A stretch of DNA of 64,000 nucleotides from Asaia sp003994335 (GTDB lineage Bacteria > Pseudomonadota > Alphaproteobacteria > Acetobacterales > Acetobacteraceae). Numbering within the stretch: the first letter of the stretch is position 1; each line of letters starts with the position of its first letter. Of the stretch, positions 17,380 to 26,341 are shown in pieces. Location: assembly GCF_037151175.1 (NCBI RefSeq), contig NZ_JBBCOR010000002.1, positions 368,598-432,597 on the forward strand, given 5' to 3'. The translations under genes were made by a program, and so were the position numbers. The notes beneath the pieces are model-generated. The model saw nothing but the letters and a program-made list of their open reading frames with translations, did no database searches and was not told where the DNA came from.

Positions 17380-18426
17380 ATGAAACCGGATGACGGCTCG
17401 CGTGGCACGCGCCTGCGCGCGACGTGGATGTTGCTGGTGACGCTCTGCCTCTCCGGTCTTGCCTGTCCTGCGATGGCGACCCCGCATCATACGCATCATG
17501 GCCCGCGTCATGCACGTGCAGCCAAGCCAGCGCGAAGCACCGCGCCTAAATCAGTCCTGGCTGTGGTCTCCGGGAGCATCGATGCCCATTCACTTCTGAT
17601 GCCCGACCAGCCCTATCCGCTCAGGGAATGGGATGGCAGCCTGACAACGCTCCGCGATGCCGCCACGGCCCGCGTTTCGCCCTGGCTCGCGGCGATAGTA
17701 GATAACACCACGCTTTATGCTGCCTGCCGCGACGGGCTCGTGCAGAGCCTTCCCGCCCCGGCCCAGCCTGCGTCATCCGCACCTACGCGCAATAACGTGG
17801 CCTCACCCTGCGGCATTCAGGCGGGGGAGGAGTCGATCGTGCTTGCCTGGGACAGGGGACGCTTGGGCGATGCTGCGCCGGATTGGGGAGACTTCTGGGA
17901 TATTGCACGCCATCCCGGCAAGCGCGCGCTGCGCCTCGACCCGCGTGGGACGCTCGAAATCGCCCTCATGGCCGATGGGGTTGCCCCAGGAGATGTCTAT
18001 TCCGTTCTCGGCTCACCCGCCGGAGTGGACCGCGCCTTTCGCAAGCTGGAACAGCTCAGACCCTATCTGGTCTGGTGGCGCACCCCTGAAGAGGCAAGCC
18101 GCATCATGAATAGCGGCGCGGCGCTCATGCTCTCGACGCCTTATGACCGACTGGCGGATCTGGGGCCACGGATCTCCTTCGCGGCACAATGGCGCCAATC
18201 ACTGCGCCAAAGGCTTTCCTGGGCGATCCCGCGCAACGTTCCGTCCGAACAGACCGACGCAGTGATCAGAATGCTGCGTGACCAGACGCCCCTGCATGAC
18301 GACACCCAGGATGCACCCCAGGACGGGCGCGATGCCCGCATTCTGGCCATGAGCGACACGTTCTGGGCGCTTAATTTCGACGCGTTACAGAAACGGCTTC
18401 AGGCCTGGCTGACCTCCGCCCCATGA
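17380..18426 (+). CDS. PotD-like periplasmic substrate-binding protein
   Basis: About 348 residues with a signal peptide ending PAMATP, followed by a His-rich linker. The central stretch WGDFWDIARHPGKRALRLD and then LMADGVAPGDVY is characteristic of spermidine/putrescine-type binding proteins; WWRTPEEASRIMNSGAA also fits. The N-terminal lobe is shorter than in PotD. I chose ATG 17380 because the signal peptide starts there. It lies between a degenerate ATPase and a reduced permease and overlaps the latter by 4 bases (ATGA). Confidence 0.75.
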   Translation: MKPDDGSRGTRLRATWMLLVTLCLSGLACPAMATPHHTHHGPRHARAAKPARSTAPKSVLAVVSGSIDAHSLLMPDQPYPLREWDGSLTTLRDAATARVSPWLAAIVDNTTLYAACRDGLVQSLPAPAQPASSAPTRNNVASPCGIQAGEESIVLAWDRGRLGDAAPDWGDFWDIARHPGKRALRLDPRGTLEIALMADGVAPGDVYSVLGSPAGVDRAFRKLEQLRPYLVWWRTPEEASRIMNSGAALMLSTPYDRLADLGPRISFAAQWRQSLRQRLSWAIPRNVPSEQTDAVIRMLRDQTPLHDDTQDAPQDGRDARILAMSDTFWALNFDALQKRLQAWLTSAP

Positions 18427-18839
18427 GTGCCGATATGCTTTGCTGTCTTGGCGGCGCTGTGCTCGGCATCGGTCTGTTGCTGGCCATTCGCCCTGCACTT
18501 GCAACACTTTTCCCGCTGCTGCTCCAGTTGGGCGCCACAGGCATTTTCCTAGGCGGAGTCTGGGCGCACCATGCGCTGGCGGCACGCTGGGGCCATGGAT
18601 CCTGGGCACTCGCCGGGTTTATGATGGCTCCGCTCTGCCTGGTGCCCGTCACGCTGCGCCTCTCGGGGGAACGCGTTGCCGGGGCCAAACGCGCGGCATC
18701 TGGTCTTGGAGCAGGCCCCTCCGCGAGACTGCGCCATCTCTGGGCCCCTCTGCTGCGCCTGCCTGTTGCGCTCTCCTGTGTGATTCTGGCCATCGGGGTC
18801 GCGCTGTGCTTCCTCACACCCCCTCATGCCCATGTCTGA
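18423..18839 (+). CDS. Truncated ABC permease-like membrane protein
   Basis: A 138-residue hydrophobic protein with about four membrane segments. Between the third and fourth lies AKRAASGLGAGPSARLRHLW and then APLL, which resembles the EAA coupling loop of binding-protein-dependent permeases. Full permeases of this type have about six helices and 270 residues, so roughly half is missing. The start overlaps the PotD-like gene by ATGA, and the end overlaps the ycgN-like gene. I infer a reduced permease of the same importer; a coincidental match of one loop is possible. Confidence 0.55.
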   Translation: MSADMLCCLGGAVLGIGLLLAIRPALATLFPLLLQLGATGIFLGGVWAHHALAARWGHGSWALAGFMMAPLCLVPVTLRLSGERVAGAKRAASGLGAGPSARLRHLWAPLLRLPVALSCVILAIGVALCFLTPPHAHV

Positions 18840-19326
18840 TACGCCCCGCCCTTTCTGGCAGACAGTCTCACTGGCGGATATGACCCGTGAACAGTGGGAG
18901 TCCCTTTGCGACGGCTGCGGCAAATGCTGCCTGCACAAGCTCCGCGACGAGGAAACGGATGCCATCTATTTTACCAATGTGGCTTGCCGACTACTCGATC
19001 TGAAATCATGCCAGTGCTCGAGTTACGCCGCGCGCTTTCGCAAGGTGCCGGATTGCGTGTCCCTGACGCCGGAGGTTCTGGCGGATATCGATTGGCTCCC
19101 GCCGAGCTGCGCCTATATCCTGATACGTGACGGGCAGGATCTACCGGAATGGCATCCTTTGCGTTCCGGCTCCGCTGCTTCGGTGCATGAGGCAGGCATA
19201 TCCGGCAAGGGACGTATGATCAGCGAACGCGATGCCGGGCTGCTTGAAGACCATCTTGTAGACTGGCCTGCCGAGATCCCGGCAGGGGTGGCGCGCAAGC
19301 GGCGAAAACGCACCCGACGGCGCTGA
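18826..19326 (+). CDS. YcgN-family cysteine cluster protein
   Basis: A 166-residue UPF0260/YcgN protein. The N-terminal cluster CDGCGKCCLHKL and further cysteines (VACRLLDLKSCQCSSY, VPDCVSL, SCAYILI) suit a Zn or Fe-S centre. The start may be ATG 18826 or 18832; both lie inside the previous gene. The function of the family is unsettled. The end overlaps the start of the metallopeptidase gene, so four to five genes from 16.2 to 20.0 kb form a tightly packed transcript. Confidence 0.85.
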   Translation: MPMSDTPRPFWQTVSLADMTREQWESLCDGCGKCCLHKLRDEETDAIYFTNVACRLLDLKSCQCSSYAARFRKVPDCVSLTPEVLADIDWLPPSCAYILIRDGQDLPEWHPLRSGSAASVHEAGISGKGRMISERDAGLLEDHLVDWPAEIPAGVARKRRKRTRRR

Positions 19327-19997
19327 TGAGTGACAGCACCTGCCCCGTCTTGTGGCGTCGCACCAAACGGGCAAAACGCCTCTCCCTGCGCATCGACCCG
19401 GCACGGCGACAGGTGGTCGTGACCTATCCGCATACAGTTTCGCTCAAGCGCGCTGAGGCTTTTCTCGACGCGCATAGGGACTGGGTAAAGGACAGGCTGG
19501 CTGATTTACCGCCCAGCTTCATTGTGGCGCCTGGGGCGAGCCTGCCTGTGGCAGGGCGGCCCGTGACGCTTGTCCATGCGCCAGAGCAACGCCAGCCTGC
19601 CCGCCTGCAAGACAAAAATCTCCTGATTGGCGGGAACCTCGAGCGTTTCGAACAACGCGTTCTCTGTTTCCTGAAAAAGCAGGCGGGGTTGAGCCTGCCA
19701 GGCGAATTACTCTTGCTCGCGGCACAGATGGGTTGCACCCCCAGCGCCATCGCATGCAGCAACGCCAGATCTCGCTGGGGGAGTTGCACCCGCGCAGGGC
19801 GGATCATGCTCAACTGGCGCCTGGCCCTGATGCCTGAATCAGTACGACGCTATGTAATGATTCACGAGCTCGCGCATATGACCCATTTTGACCATAGTCG
19901 CGCGTTCTGGGCTCATGTCGATCGCTTTCACCCGCACCGACCTGACGCACAGACCTGGCTTAAGACACATGGAAGCGCTCTGCTGGCCCTGAACTGA
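19326..19997 (+). CDS. YgjP/SprT-like zinc metallopeptidase (M48-annotated)
   Basis: A 223-residue protein of the DUF45/YgjP family. The N-terminal half has KRLSLRIDP and then VVVTYPHTVS. The zinc site is HELAHMTHFDHSRAFW, the HExxH form, preceded by SRWGSCTRAGRIMLNWRL, a hallmark of the family. The substrate is unknown. It overlaps the YcgN gene and is the last chromosomal gene before the tRNA that hosts the islands. Confidence 0.88.
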   Translation: MSDSTCPVLWRRTKRAKRLSLRIDPARRQVVVTYPHTVSLKRAEAFLDAHRDWVKDRLADLPPSFIVAPGASLPVAGRPVTLVHAPEQRQPARLQDKNLLIGGNLERFEQRVLCFLKKQAGLSLPGELLLLAAQMGCTPSAIACSNARSRWGSCTRAGRIMLNWRLALMPESVRRYVMIHELAHMTHFDHSRAFWAHVDRFHPHRPDAQTWLKTHGSALLALN

Positions 19998-20071
19998 ACC
20001 CGAACCCGAGCCGGTGATCGCCGGGGGATTTTCACTCCCCTCCCCCCGTGCTAGAGCCAGAGCCGTGCTGT

Positions 20072-20157
20072 GCGAACTTGGCGGAATGGTAGACGCACGA
20101 GACTTAAAATCTCGAGTCCGTAAGGGCGTATGGGTTCGAGTCCCATAGTTCGCACCA
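20072..20157 (+). tRNA. tRNA-Leu (UAA)
   Basis: An 86-base class II tRNA. The acceptor stem GCGAACT pairs with AGTTCGC, followed by A and an encoded CCA. The anticodon stem CGAGA/TCTCG closes a loop CTTAAAA with anticodon TAA. There is a long variable arm, and the T-loop is TTCGAGT. Its 3' end is the integration target: 31 bases are repeated at 35,617, and an integrase gene follows directly. Confidence 0.96.
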
Positions 20158-20158
20158 C
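20128..20158 (+). repeat. Attachment site copy 1 (tRNA-Leu 3' end)
   Basis: The last 30 bases of tRNA-Leu plus one base, repeated in direct orientation at 35,617-35,647 with two mismatches. Similarity continues beyond it: ATTGAAATT follows both copies. This is the left attachment site of the islands. Confidence 0.8.
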
Positions 20159-20247
20159 ATAAAGCATTGAAATTATTGTGTTTTTCAGGTTCCCGCAACC
20201 TGAACCCGGTGTTTTGCTACATCCGGGTGCCCCATCATGGCCTTCCA

Positions 20248-21837
20248 ATGCTGGTTCGACGCCCTGCCGGATATGTTTTCAGACGTGTCATTCCGACACA
20301 TCTGCGTGAGCTGATGAGACGACGCGAGCTCTGGGTCACGCTCGACACGAACGACAAATCGCTTGCAAAAAGCCGGGCCTGTGCAATCTCTCTGGCCACG
20401 GACAGGCTGTTTTCAGGAGTGCATCGCGTGACGCAGGAGCTCTTTCAGGACATCAATGATTCACTGAGAGAGAGCGTCGATGACCAGCTCCGGCCTCTGC
20501 TCGACAGTCTCATCTCTGCCTATGAGAGCGAGTTGTCAGCGCTACGGTCCCAGTATCGCGTCATGAATGCAGAACACCTGCTCCATCGTATGCGGGACCA
20601 CAAGCAGTTCATGACCTTCGTCGAGACAGCGAAAGAGTCCGTGGAAGAGCTTCAGACCATCGTGAAAAACTCTCCCGCATTCGACGTGCAGGAGAAGATG
20701 TCTGCCATCCTCGGCCACTTCAGCAATATCGAAACCTGGACCAAGCCGAAGGAGCCGGACAAAAGCCCTCTGTTCTCCGAAGCAAGCGAGGCGTTCATCC
20801 TCGCCTCCTCCCAGAAATGGAAGGACGCCGACTTCAGAGGTTATCGCAATGTCATCAGGCGCTTTCTCGAAGTCTGCGGAGACAAGGAGATACGCCTCTA
20901 TACTGGCGCCGATGCCGGACGGTTCAAGGAGGTGATGGAGAAGCTCCCGGAATACCACGGCAGAAAAAAGAACGACAAAAGGACCGCCCTCGAACTGGCG
21001 GAGGAATCGACCCGGCTCAAACTCAGGACGGTCTCAGGCAAGGCCGTCAAAAACAACTTCTCACGCCTGTCTGCCATCTGGCGCTTTTATCTCCTGCGTG
21101 ACCTCGTGGACAGAAACCTGTTCACAGGCTGGTCATTCGACACGAAGAAAAAACTCCGGCGCATCCGCTGGAGTGACGAGCATCTTGCCCGACTGGCGGA
21201 AGCCCCTTTCGAGATTGCCACATCCATTTCAAAGGAGACGTTTGGCTTCATCGTTGGTGTCGGCGCCTATACGGGTATGCGGGTGGAGGAAATCTGTCGC
21301 CTACGCAATCAGGACATCATGACCCTCAGGGGCATCCCCTGCATCGTCATTCAGGAGCATGAGGCCACAGAGGGAGAACCCTGGACCGAATGGAACCCCA
21401 AGACCGAAGCAGGCACACGCGTTGTTCCTGTCTGTCAGCGACTGATTGACGAGGGCTTTCTCGATTTCGCCATGCGCTCGAAACAGGCGGGTCATGCCTA
21501 TCTGTTCCACGAGCTGAGTTTTTCAGGGAAAGACAAGAGACGGTCGGGGCTTTTTGGCAGAAACTTTTCGACCCACAAAAAGAGGCTGGGAATCCCTGCC
21601 ACGATGGTTTTCCACTCCTTTCGTCACTACGTCTCCACCAAGCTTCGCAATATCCATGAACATGGCGAGGGTGGTCTGCGTGACGTCTGGATTGATAAGT
21701 TTCTTGGACATGAAGGGCAAAGCCGTTCGGTCGGCATCAAGGAATATCTCGATGAAATCGAGGTCGAGAACCTGAAAAAGGTCGCCGATGCTGTCGTCTA
21801 TCCCGAGTTCTGGCGCATCAAGGCCCTACAACAATAG
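20248..21837 (+). CDS. Tyrosine integrase of island 1
   Basis: A site-specific recombinase of about 529 residues. The N-terminus (MLVRRPAGYVFRRVIPTHL) is the DUF6538-type start common in proteobacterial island integrases. Catalytic residues are visible: Arg in AYTGMRVEEICRLR, HSFRHYVSTKL (HxxR), FLGHEG and the nucleophile Tyr in IKEYLDEI. An in-frame TTG at 20167 is possible, but ATG 20248 matches the N-terminus of the second integrase at 35,734. It sits 90 bases from the tRNA target. Confidence 0.9.
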   Translation: MLVRRPAGYVFRRVIPTHLRELMRRRELWVTLDTNDKSLAKSRACAISLATDRLFSGVHRVTQELFQDINDSLRESVDDQLRPLLDSLISAYESELSALRSQYRVMNAEHLLHRMRDHKQFMTFVETAKESVEELQTIVKNSPAFDVQEKMSAILGHFSNIETWTKPKEPDKSPLFSEASEAFILASSQKWKDADFRGYRNVIRRFLEVCGDKEIRLYTGADAGRFKEVMEKLPEYHGRKKNDKRTALELAEESTRLKLRTVSGKAVKNNFSRLSAIWRFYLLRDLVDRNLFTGWSFDTKKKLRRIRWSDEHLARLAEAPFEIATSISKETFGFIVGVGAYTGMRVEEICRLRNQDIMTLRGIPCIVIQEHEATEGEPWTEWNPKTEAGTRVVPVCQRLIDEGFLDFAMRSKQAGHAYLFHELSFSGKDKRRSGLFGRNFSTHKKRLGIPATMVFHSFRHYVSTKLRNIHEHGEGGLRDVWIDKFLGHEGQSRSVGIKEYLDEIEVENLKKVADAVVYPEFWRIKALQQ

Positions 21838-22037
21838 ACAGACAGGTTGTTCGTATCGCTGACGAAATATACCGCATCCAAACAAATACGCCCATTCGGG
21901 TGCTATACTCCCACCTACAGCCAGAATTAACCCAGACCGGCTGTACGAAGGAGTATCAGGATGATTTGCACCGCTGACAGACAGTATACATCATTTATCG
22001 CATCTCCAGGCTTTGCATGGGGAATGCGTAGGATGAT

Positions 22038-23408
22038 GTGCAGTATGAAGAGATAGAGAGTTATATAAAAACCGACAGGCCAGATATCTGGCGCAGGCTG
22101 TATCCCCTGCATGGGTTCTATAAAGACCAAATCATACGAATAACCGCAGAAAACTGCGTCTTTCTCGCCTGCTATGAAGAGGCCGAACAGGTCGCCCGTG
22201 AGGTTATCGCATGGGTTGAAACACAGCCAGACGACCTGGTTTCAGGCTTCGACCTCCTCTCTCAATCTCACGCCGAGCTGAAGGAACTCAGACGAATCAC
22301 CGGGCGTGTCTTTACACGCAAGGCGAACAGGTTACGGCGCAATCTCCGCAGGGCTATCGGCCTGCTTCCGGAACACGACGACGTTCAGCAGGCATTCGAT
22401 AACGCCAGAACCGCAAGCGCCAAAAGCTTCATTATCATCTTCGATGCAGAACACCCCGAACGAAGCCTGTCAGCTCATGATTTGCGCCAGTTCCATCTTC
22501 GCAGGAGCTATGCGGTAAATCTTGCCATAGCCGATGGCATCCATGACCTCGCAGTCAACTTCCTCAACTACGCCGGATTATTCCTGACCCTCACCCTGCC
22601 GGGAGAATACCGCAACTGCTCCTATGAACAGGCCAAGGCTGAAATCGGCAGACGCTGGAAGCGTGTCAGACGCAAAGCCCGACACAGGGATATTCTCCTG
22701 CTGGGTATGACAGCGCTGGAACTCCATGAGGATGAAACACCACATTATCATATCCAGCTCTATGTCTCCCCTGAACACAGGGCATGGGTCGAGGAACAGA
22801 TACTCGATGCGTTCCCAAATGAATGCGACAGGCGTGATGAAGCCATCAAGGATATCCGTGATGTCGCCAGAGCCTCACGTTACACGACCAAGGACCATGG
22901 CAAGCCTGAAACCAGCCTGACCTTCATCGGACTGAGGAAAGACATCAAGCGCCGATACCGGGGGGTGTACGAGGGCAAGGACACCAGCGCTCTCTCTGAA
23001 TGGCGTATCAGTAGAGCCAGACAACTGATGAAGCAGAAGACATCTGGAGGGGCTGTTCTCCTGCTTCTGCGTGGGTTTGCTGATGAGAGACTAAACAGGC
23101 TGTCAGCTCGCCATCCTGATTCCCATTATGCCGAAAGTGATATCCAGAGACTGCAAACCATGTTCCTGCATACCCTGCATTTCAGAGTGGTGAAGGACTT
23201 CAGAGAGAAAAACACACCCCAGGTTGCCAAGATTTCAAAGGAGCTGAAGCAGGAGAACACCGTCTTTCATTTTGGTCCTGTTCCAACTTGTTTATATAAG
23301 AACCAAGAAGGTGTTCGAGCTTCTAGCCCGCCTTGCGAATGTATGGGCTCCAGAGGACAGCCTCCTCCAAGCCCTCCTCAGGAACACATCCCCGACCCAT
23401 CCTGTTGA
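22038..23408 (+). CDS. HUH-type rolling-circle replication protein
   Basis: A 456-residue protein, GTG start with AGGA upstream. Three motifs of rolling-circle initiators are in order: motif 1 LFLTLTLPGE (181-190), motif 2 HYH in TPHYHIQLYV (236-238) and motif 3 YTTK (282-285). It resembles the replication endonucleases of P2-like phages and integrative elements, but the N-terminal 170 residues are unfamiliar. No helicase or capsid gene is nearby. It probably lets the excised element replicate as a circle. Confidence 0.72.
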   Translation: MQYEEIESYIKTDRPDIWRRLYPLHGFYKDQIIRITAENCVFLACYEEAEQVAREVIAWVETQPDDLVSGFDLLSQSHAELKELRRITGRVFTRKANRLRRNLRRAIGLLPEHDDVQQAFDNARTASAKSFIIIFDAEHPERSLSAHDLRQFHLRRSYAVNLAIADGIHDLAVNFLNYAGLFLTLTLPGEYRNCSYEQAKAEIGRRWKRVRRKARHRDILLLGMTALELHEDETPHYHIQLYVSPEHRAWVEEQILDAFPNECDRRDEAIKDIRDVARASRYTTKDHGKPETSLTFIGLRKDIKRRYRGVYEGKDTSALSEWRISRARQLMKQKTSGGAVLLLLRGFADERLNRLSARHPDSHYAESDIQRLQTMFLHTLHFRVVKDFREKNTPQVAKISKELKQENTVFHFGPVPTCLYKNQEGVRASSPPCECMGSRGQPPPSPPQEHIPDPSC

Positions 23409-23418
23409 GGGAAAATAC

Positions 23419-23985
23419 TTAGCGAGGCCCGCTGAAGGCAAGCCGACGTGCCTTGTGAGCGATCAGTAAAGCCGTGATTGCAAACTGCAGGAGGAACATT
23501 ATTAGGACAAAAAGCACTAAATCATGCAGATAGGAGTATTCAAACTCTTGTCCAAACTTTGAGAGATTCTTGACATTTCTTAGGTGATATAAAGAAGTAA
23601 CAAGGAAAAATATTGATTGGCACCAAATGAATGAGATCATAGCGGTCAATATAGAGGAAATTTCCTTAAGTATTATGTGCCTTGCTATGCGTTCGCTGGG
23701 AACGACGAGATACAGCAGTCCCGAGAGGATCACCACAACCGCCATCATCCAAATCGGCTTTAAATAAAAATTCTCAGGTGATCCGATAATTTTATTCGCA
23801 GTACCATAGTAAAATAGTCCAATCTCATTGCAAACTGCCACCGATGCTCCGAGCACTCCCCACAGCGACAGTTTTACAGAAAAACCGATCCAAGATTCCT
23901 TTACGTATTCGCAATCAAAATCAAAGATACTGCCCAGCTCTCTTTTGAGATTCTCATACGCAGAAATCACAGTTCCATCCCTCAC
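23419..23985 (-). CDS. Four-helix membrane protein, unknown
   Basis: A 188-residue protein not recognised as a family. It has a charged N-terminal region, then about four membrane segments (near residues 33-58, 78-96, 107-130 and 152-172) and a basic C-terminus (AHKARRLAFSGPR). Base composition is more AT-rich than in the genes on either side, suggesting separate acquisition. It lies head-to-head with the mob genes and tail-to-tail with the replication gene. Confidence 0.55.
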   Translation of the reverse strand: MRDGTVISAYENLKRELGSIFDFDCEYVKESWIGFSVKLSLWGVLGASVAVCNEIGLFYYGTANKIIGSPENFYLKPIWMMAVVVILSGLLYLVVPSERIARHIILKEISSILTAMISFIWCQSIFFLVTSLYHLRNVKNLSKFGQEFEYSYLHDLVLFVLIMFLLQFAITALLIAHKARRLAFSGPR

Positions 23986-24105
23986 GCTGATCGCATCTGC
24001 CTCTTTATAACATTTTTGTATCGAAATGATACCAACTTCAGCGTCTCAAAGAGTCTCCTTTGCACAACCCCGTTCCACAATAGTTCTCGGAAACGAGGGC
24101 ACACC
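23986..24105. other. Candidate oriT region before mobC
   Basis: 120 non-coding bases directly upstream of mobC-relaxase, the usual place for a transfer origin. It contains the inverted repeat GTATC-GAAAT-GATAC at 24,018-24,032. Only position and this short repeat support the call; no nic motif could be identified. Confidence 0.3.
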
Positions 24106-24408
24106 ATGAAAACGGAGACATTACACATCAGAGTCACACCGGACGCACGAAAAAGACTGATACGTAAGGCAGGCACACGCAGGATCTCGGTCTGGTGTCG
24201 CAGGGTTCTGCTAGACGAACTGGCTGGAGGGATTTCGATTGCACAGGAGCTTCTGGCCCTGCGTCAGGAACTCTCTGCCATAGGGAATAACCTCAACCAG
24301 ATTGCTAGGCGCATGAATAGCGGGGAGCAGGTGGAGATCACCTCCAAGCTTCCTGAGCTTGATGACCTCAAAGCCCGCATCAATCGCGTGCTGGGGAGGG
24401 TCAGATGA
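24106..24408 (+). CDS. mobC: MobC-like mobilization accessory protein
   Basis: A 100-residue protein starting MKTETLHIRVTPDARK, a ribbon-helix-helix-like N-terminus, with the MobC signature LSAIGNNLNQIARRMN in the second half. MobC proteins help the relaxase open oriT. The start at ATG 24106 has GAGGG upstream; an earlier in-frame ATG would add 30 unrelated residues. It overlaps the relaxase start by 4 bases. Confidence 0.82.
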   Translation: MKTETLHIRVTPDARKRLIRKAGTRRISVWCRRVLLDELAGGISIAQELLALRQELSAIGNNLNQIARRMNSGEQVEITSKLPELDDLKARINRVLGRVR

Positions 24409-26297
24409 TACTCAAGAGCAACCCCATCAAAACCGCATCTGGTTCCGGCGCCATCTATCATCACCTCGTCGAGAAAACCGGCGACAATGAACGCATCCAT
24501 GTCTGGAAAGGCAGACGTCAGGACATAGAGGACTGCATTGCGGATGCCACGGCTTTTGGTCGCGTCAATGCCGTCCAGCACTTTCAGCTCTCATCCCGCG
24601 AGAAACTAACCACAGAGCAGTTTGCAGACTGCATCACCATGCTGGCGCAGGAGTTCGGATTCAAAGCGTCCGATGTTGCTCTTGCGGTCATCCACACCAA
24701 GACACGTCACGATAACGAGGCCGATAACCGCCACTGTCATATTCTGGTCCGCACCACGAACCCCGAGACAGGCAAGGTTCTGGACGTGTCACACCGTTAT
24801 GAAAGACAGGAAAAAGTCGCCCGTCTGTTTGAACTGAAGCATGGACTGGCGCTGACCAAGGGACGCCACAATTTGGCTGTGTATCACGCAGTCCCGGAAG
24901 AACATCGGGAGAGATTGCAGGTGCTCTGTGAGGGGGCTCTTCCAAACTCCGTCCTCTCCGACCCACAATCCAAACGCAGTCAGAGACAGGGAGCCAGACC
25001 CTTTGACATCAAATATGTCCTGCGTGACCTCTATGCCGGAAGCACAGACTGGCAAGCCTTCCAGAGTGCAATATCTTCGCAAGGCTGGTCTCTGATGGCA
25101 GGAGACAAAAAGCCCAACGTGGTGCTTCTCAAAGACGAGCATGGCGTCATCGTGGGCTCACTGTCCCGCCTGCTGGGTGTTCGCAAATCAGAGTTCAGCG
25201 CCTTTGTTCTTGGTCACGAAACGCCTGAACAGAGCGCGATACGTCAGGGAGGTAGGGAAGACATAGCCAGCCCTGGCCCTCGTGACACATCACGAGACCC
25301 AACTGGCAAGGGGGAAACCCCCGTTGACCCCTCTGCTGTTGAGGATGGAACACCTTCACCGGACCCACGCAACTCCTCTGAGGATTCCGTCAGCACGACC
25401 CTTGAACCAGCAAGCGGGAGAAAAATATCAGGGCCTGTCCTGAGAACCGGCGCCATCACTCGGAGTGTCGCAGGGACTGGAACCATATCTGCGTCATCCC
25501 CTAAGACACGCGCCAGTATTACCAAGGGCATGACACAATCAGAGGTGCAGGCCGTCATTGATTTCAACGAAGCGCAGGCAGAGAAGGAACAGCAACTCCG
25601 CGACCATTTGCATGGCCAGAAGCGTTTCGCTGACCTGCTGACCGAGCTGGTCGAGAGCTTCCAGTCCCGCTGGTCTCATCTCCCTGCTGAACCTCATCCC
25701 GACCCAAAATCGCGTGATACAGCGTATATCAGGGCTGGCCATGAGAAGCGCCTGACTGGAGTGAGACAGAACTGGCTGGATGCAGAATCCCGTGTGACAC
25801 TCTGGACGCCATGGCACAGGGCAGAAGCCCGCAAGGCCAGAGCCGTCTTCGATGAGGCGTTGGAGACTCTGGGCTATCACCGACACGATATCGGCAAACT
25901 CGATATGAGCGATGACAGCAATTTTTCATACGCCATGAAATGGATAGCGGACTGGATTGTTCGCAGTCGCGAGCACAAGCACCGCGACTGGATGAACCTG
26001 CATGAGGTGAAAGACTATCTGAAGGAGAAGCAGGCCCTGAAAGAGGTTCTGGCCTATCTCGCAGACACACAGGATGGCGAGGTCATGCAGATTGCCTGCA
26101 TCAACCTTCTCTCTGCCAAGGCCCGCGTCAGCACATTGCGTCAGAGAGCAGACAGAGGGGCGATGGAGACACATGATGTGCAATCAGGCACAGGCGGAGG
26201 CGACAGAACACGCAATGCCTCACATACGCCTTCTCCAACCCGTCCCACATCAGCCAGTCCCCGCCCGTCCCTGTCTGGCATCATGGGCATTGTGTGA
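24405..26297 (+). CDS. Mobilization relaxase (MobA/VirD2 type)
   Basis: A 630-residue relaxase that nicks oriT and pilots the strand during conjugation. The N-terminal region has AIYHHLVEKTG, with the candidate nucleophile Tyr in YHHL, and the metal-binding motif HDNEADNRHCHILV, whose RHxH is the HUH core. A Ser/Pro-rich linker lies near residues 285-350, and the C-terminal 270 residues are helical and unassigned. There are no type IV secretion genes in the island, so transfer would need a helper. Confidence 0.88.
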   Translation: MILKSNPIKTASGSGAIYHHLVEKTGDNERIHVWKGRRQDIEDCIADATAFGRVNAVQHFQLSSREKLTTEQFADCITMLAQEFGFKASDVALAVIHTKTRHDNEADNRHCHILVRTTNPETGKVLDVSHRYERQEKVARLFELKHGLALTKGRHNLAVYHAVPEEHRERLQVLCEGALPNSVLSDPQSKRSQRQGARPFDIKYVLRDLYAGSTDWQAFQSAISSQGWSLMAGDKKPNVVLLKDEHGVIVGSLSRLLGVRKSEFSAFVLGHETPEQSAIRQGGREDIASPGPRDTSRDPTGKGETPVDPSAVEDGTPSPDPRNSSEDSVSTTLEPASGRKISGPVLRTGAITRSVAGTGTISASSPKTRASITKGMTQSEVQAVIDFNEAQAEKEQQLRDHLHGQKRFADLLTELVESFQSRWSHLPAEPHPDPKSRDTAYIRAGHEKRLTGVRQNWLDAESRVTLWTPWHRAEARKARAVFDEALETLGYHRHDIGKLDMSDDSNFSYAMKWIADWIVRSREHKHRDWMNLHEVKDYLKEKQALKEVLAYLADTQDGEVMQIACINLLSAKARVSTLRQRADRGAMETHDVQSGTGGGDRTRNASHTPSPTRPTSASPRPSLSGIMGIV

Positions 26298-26341
26298 GAG
26301 GACAAGTTAGCCGAGGGGATAACTCCCCCCGGATGAGAGCG

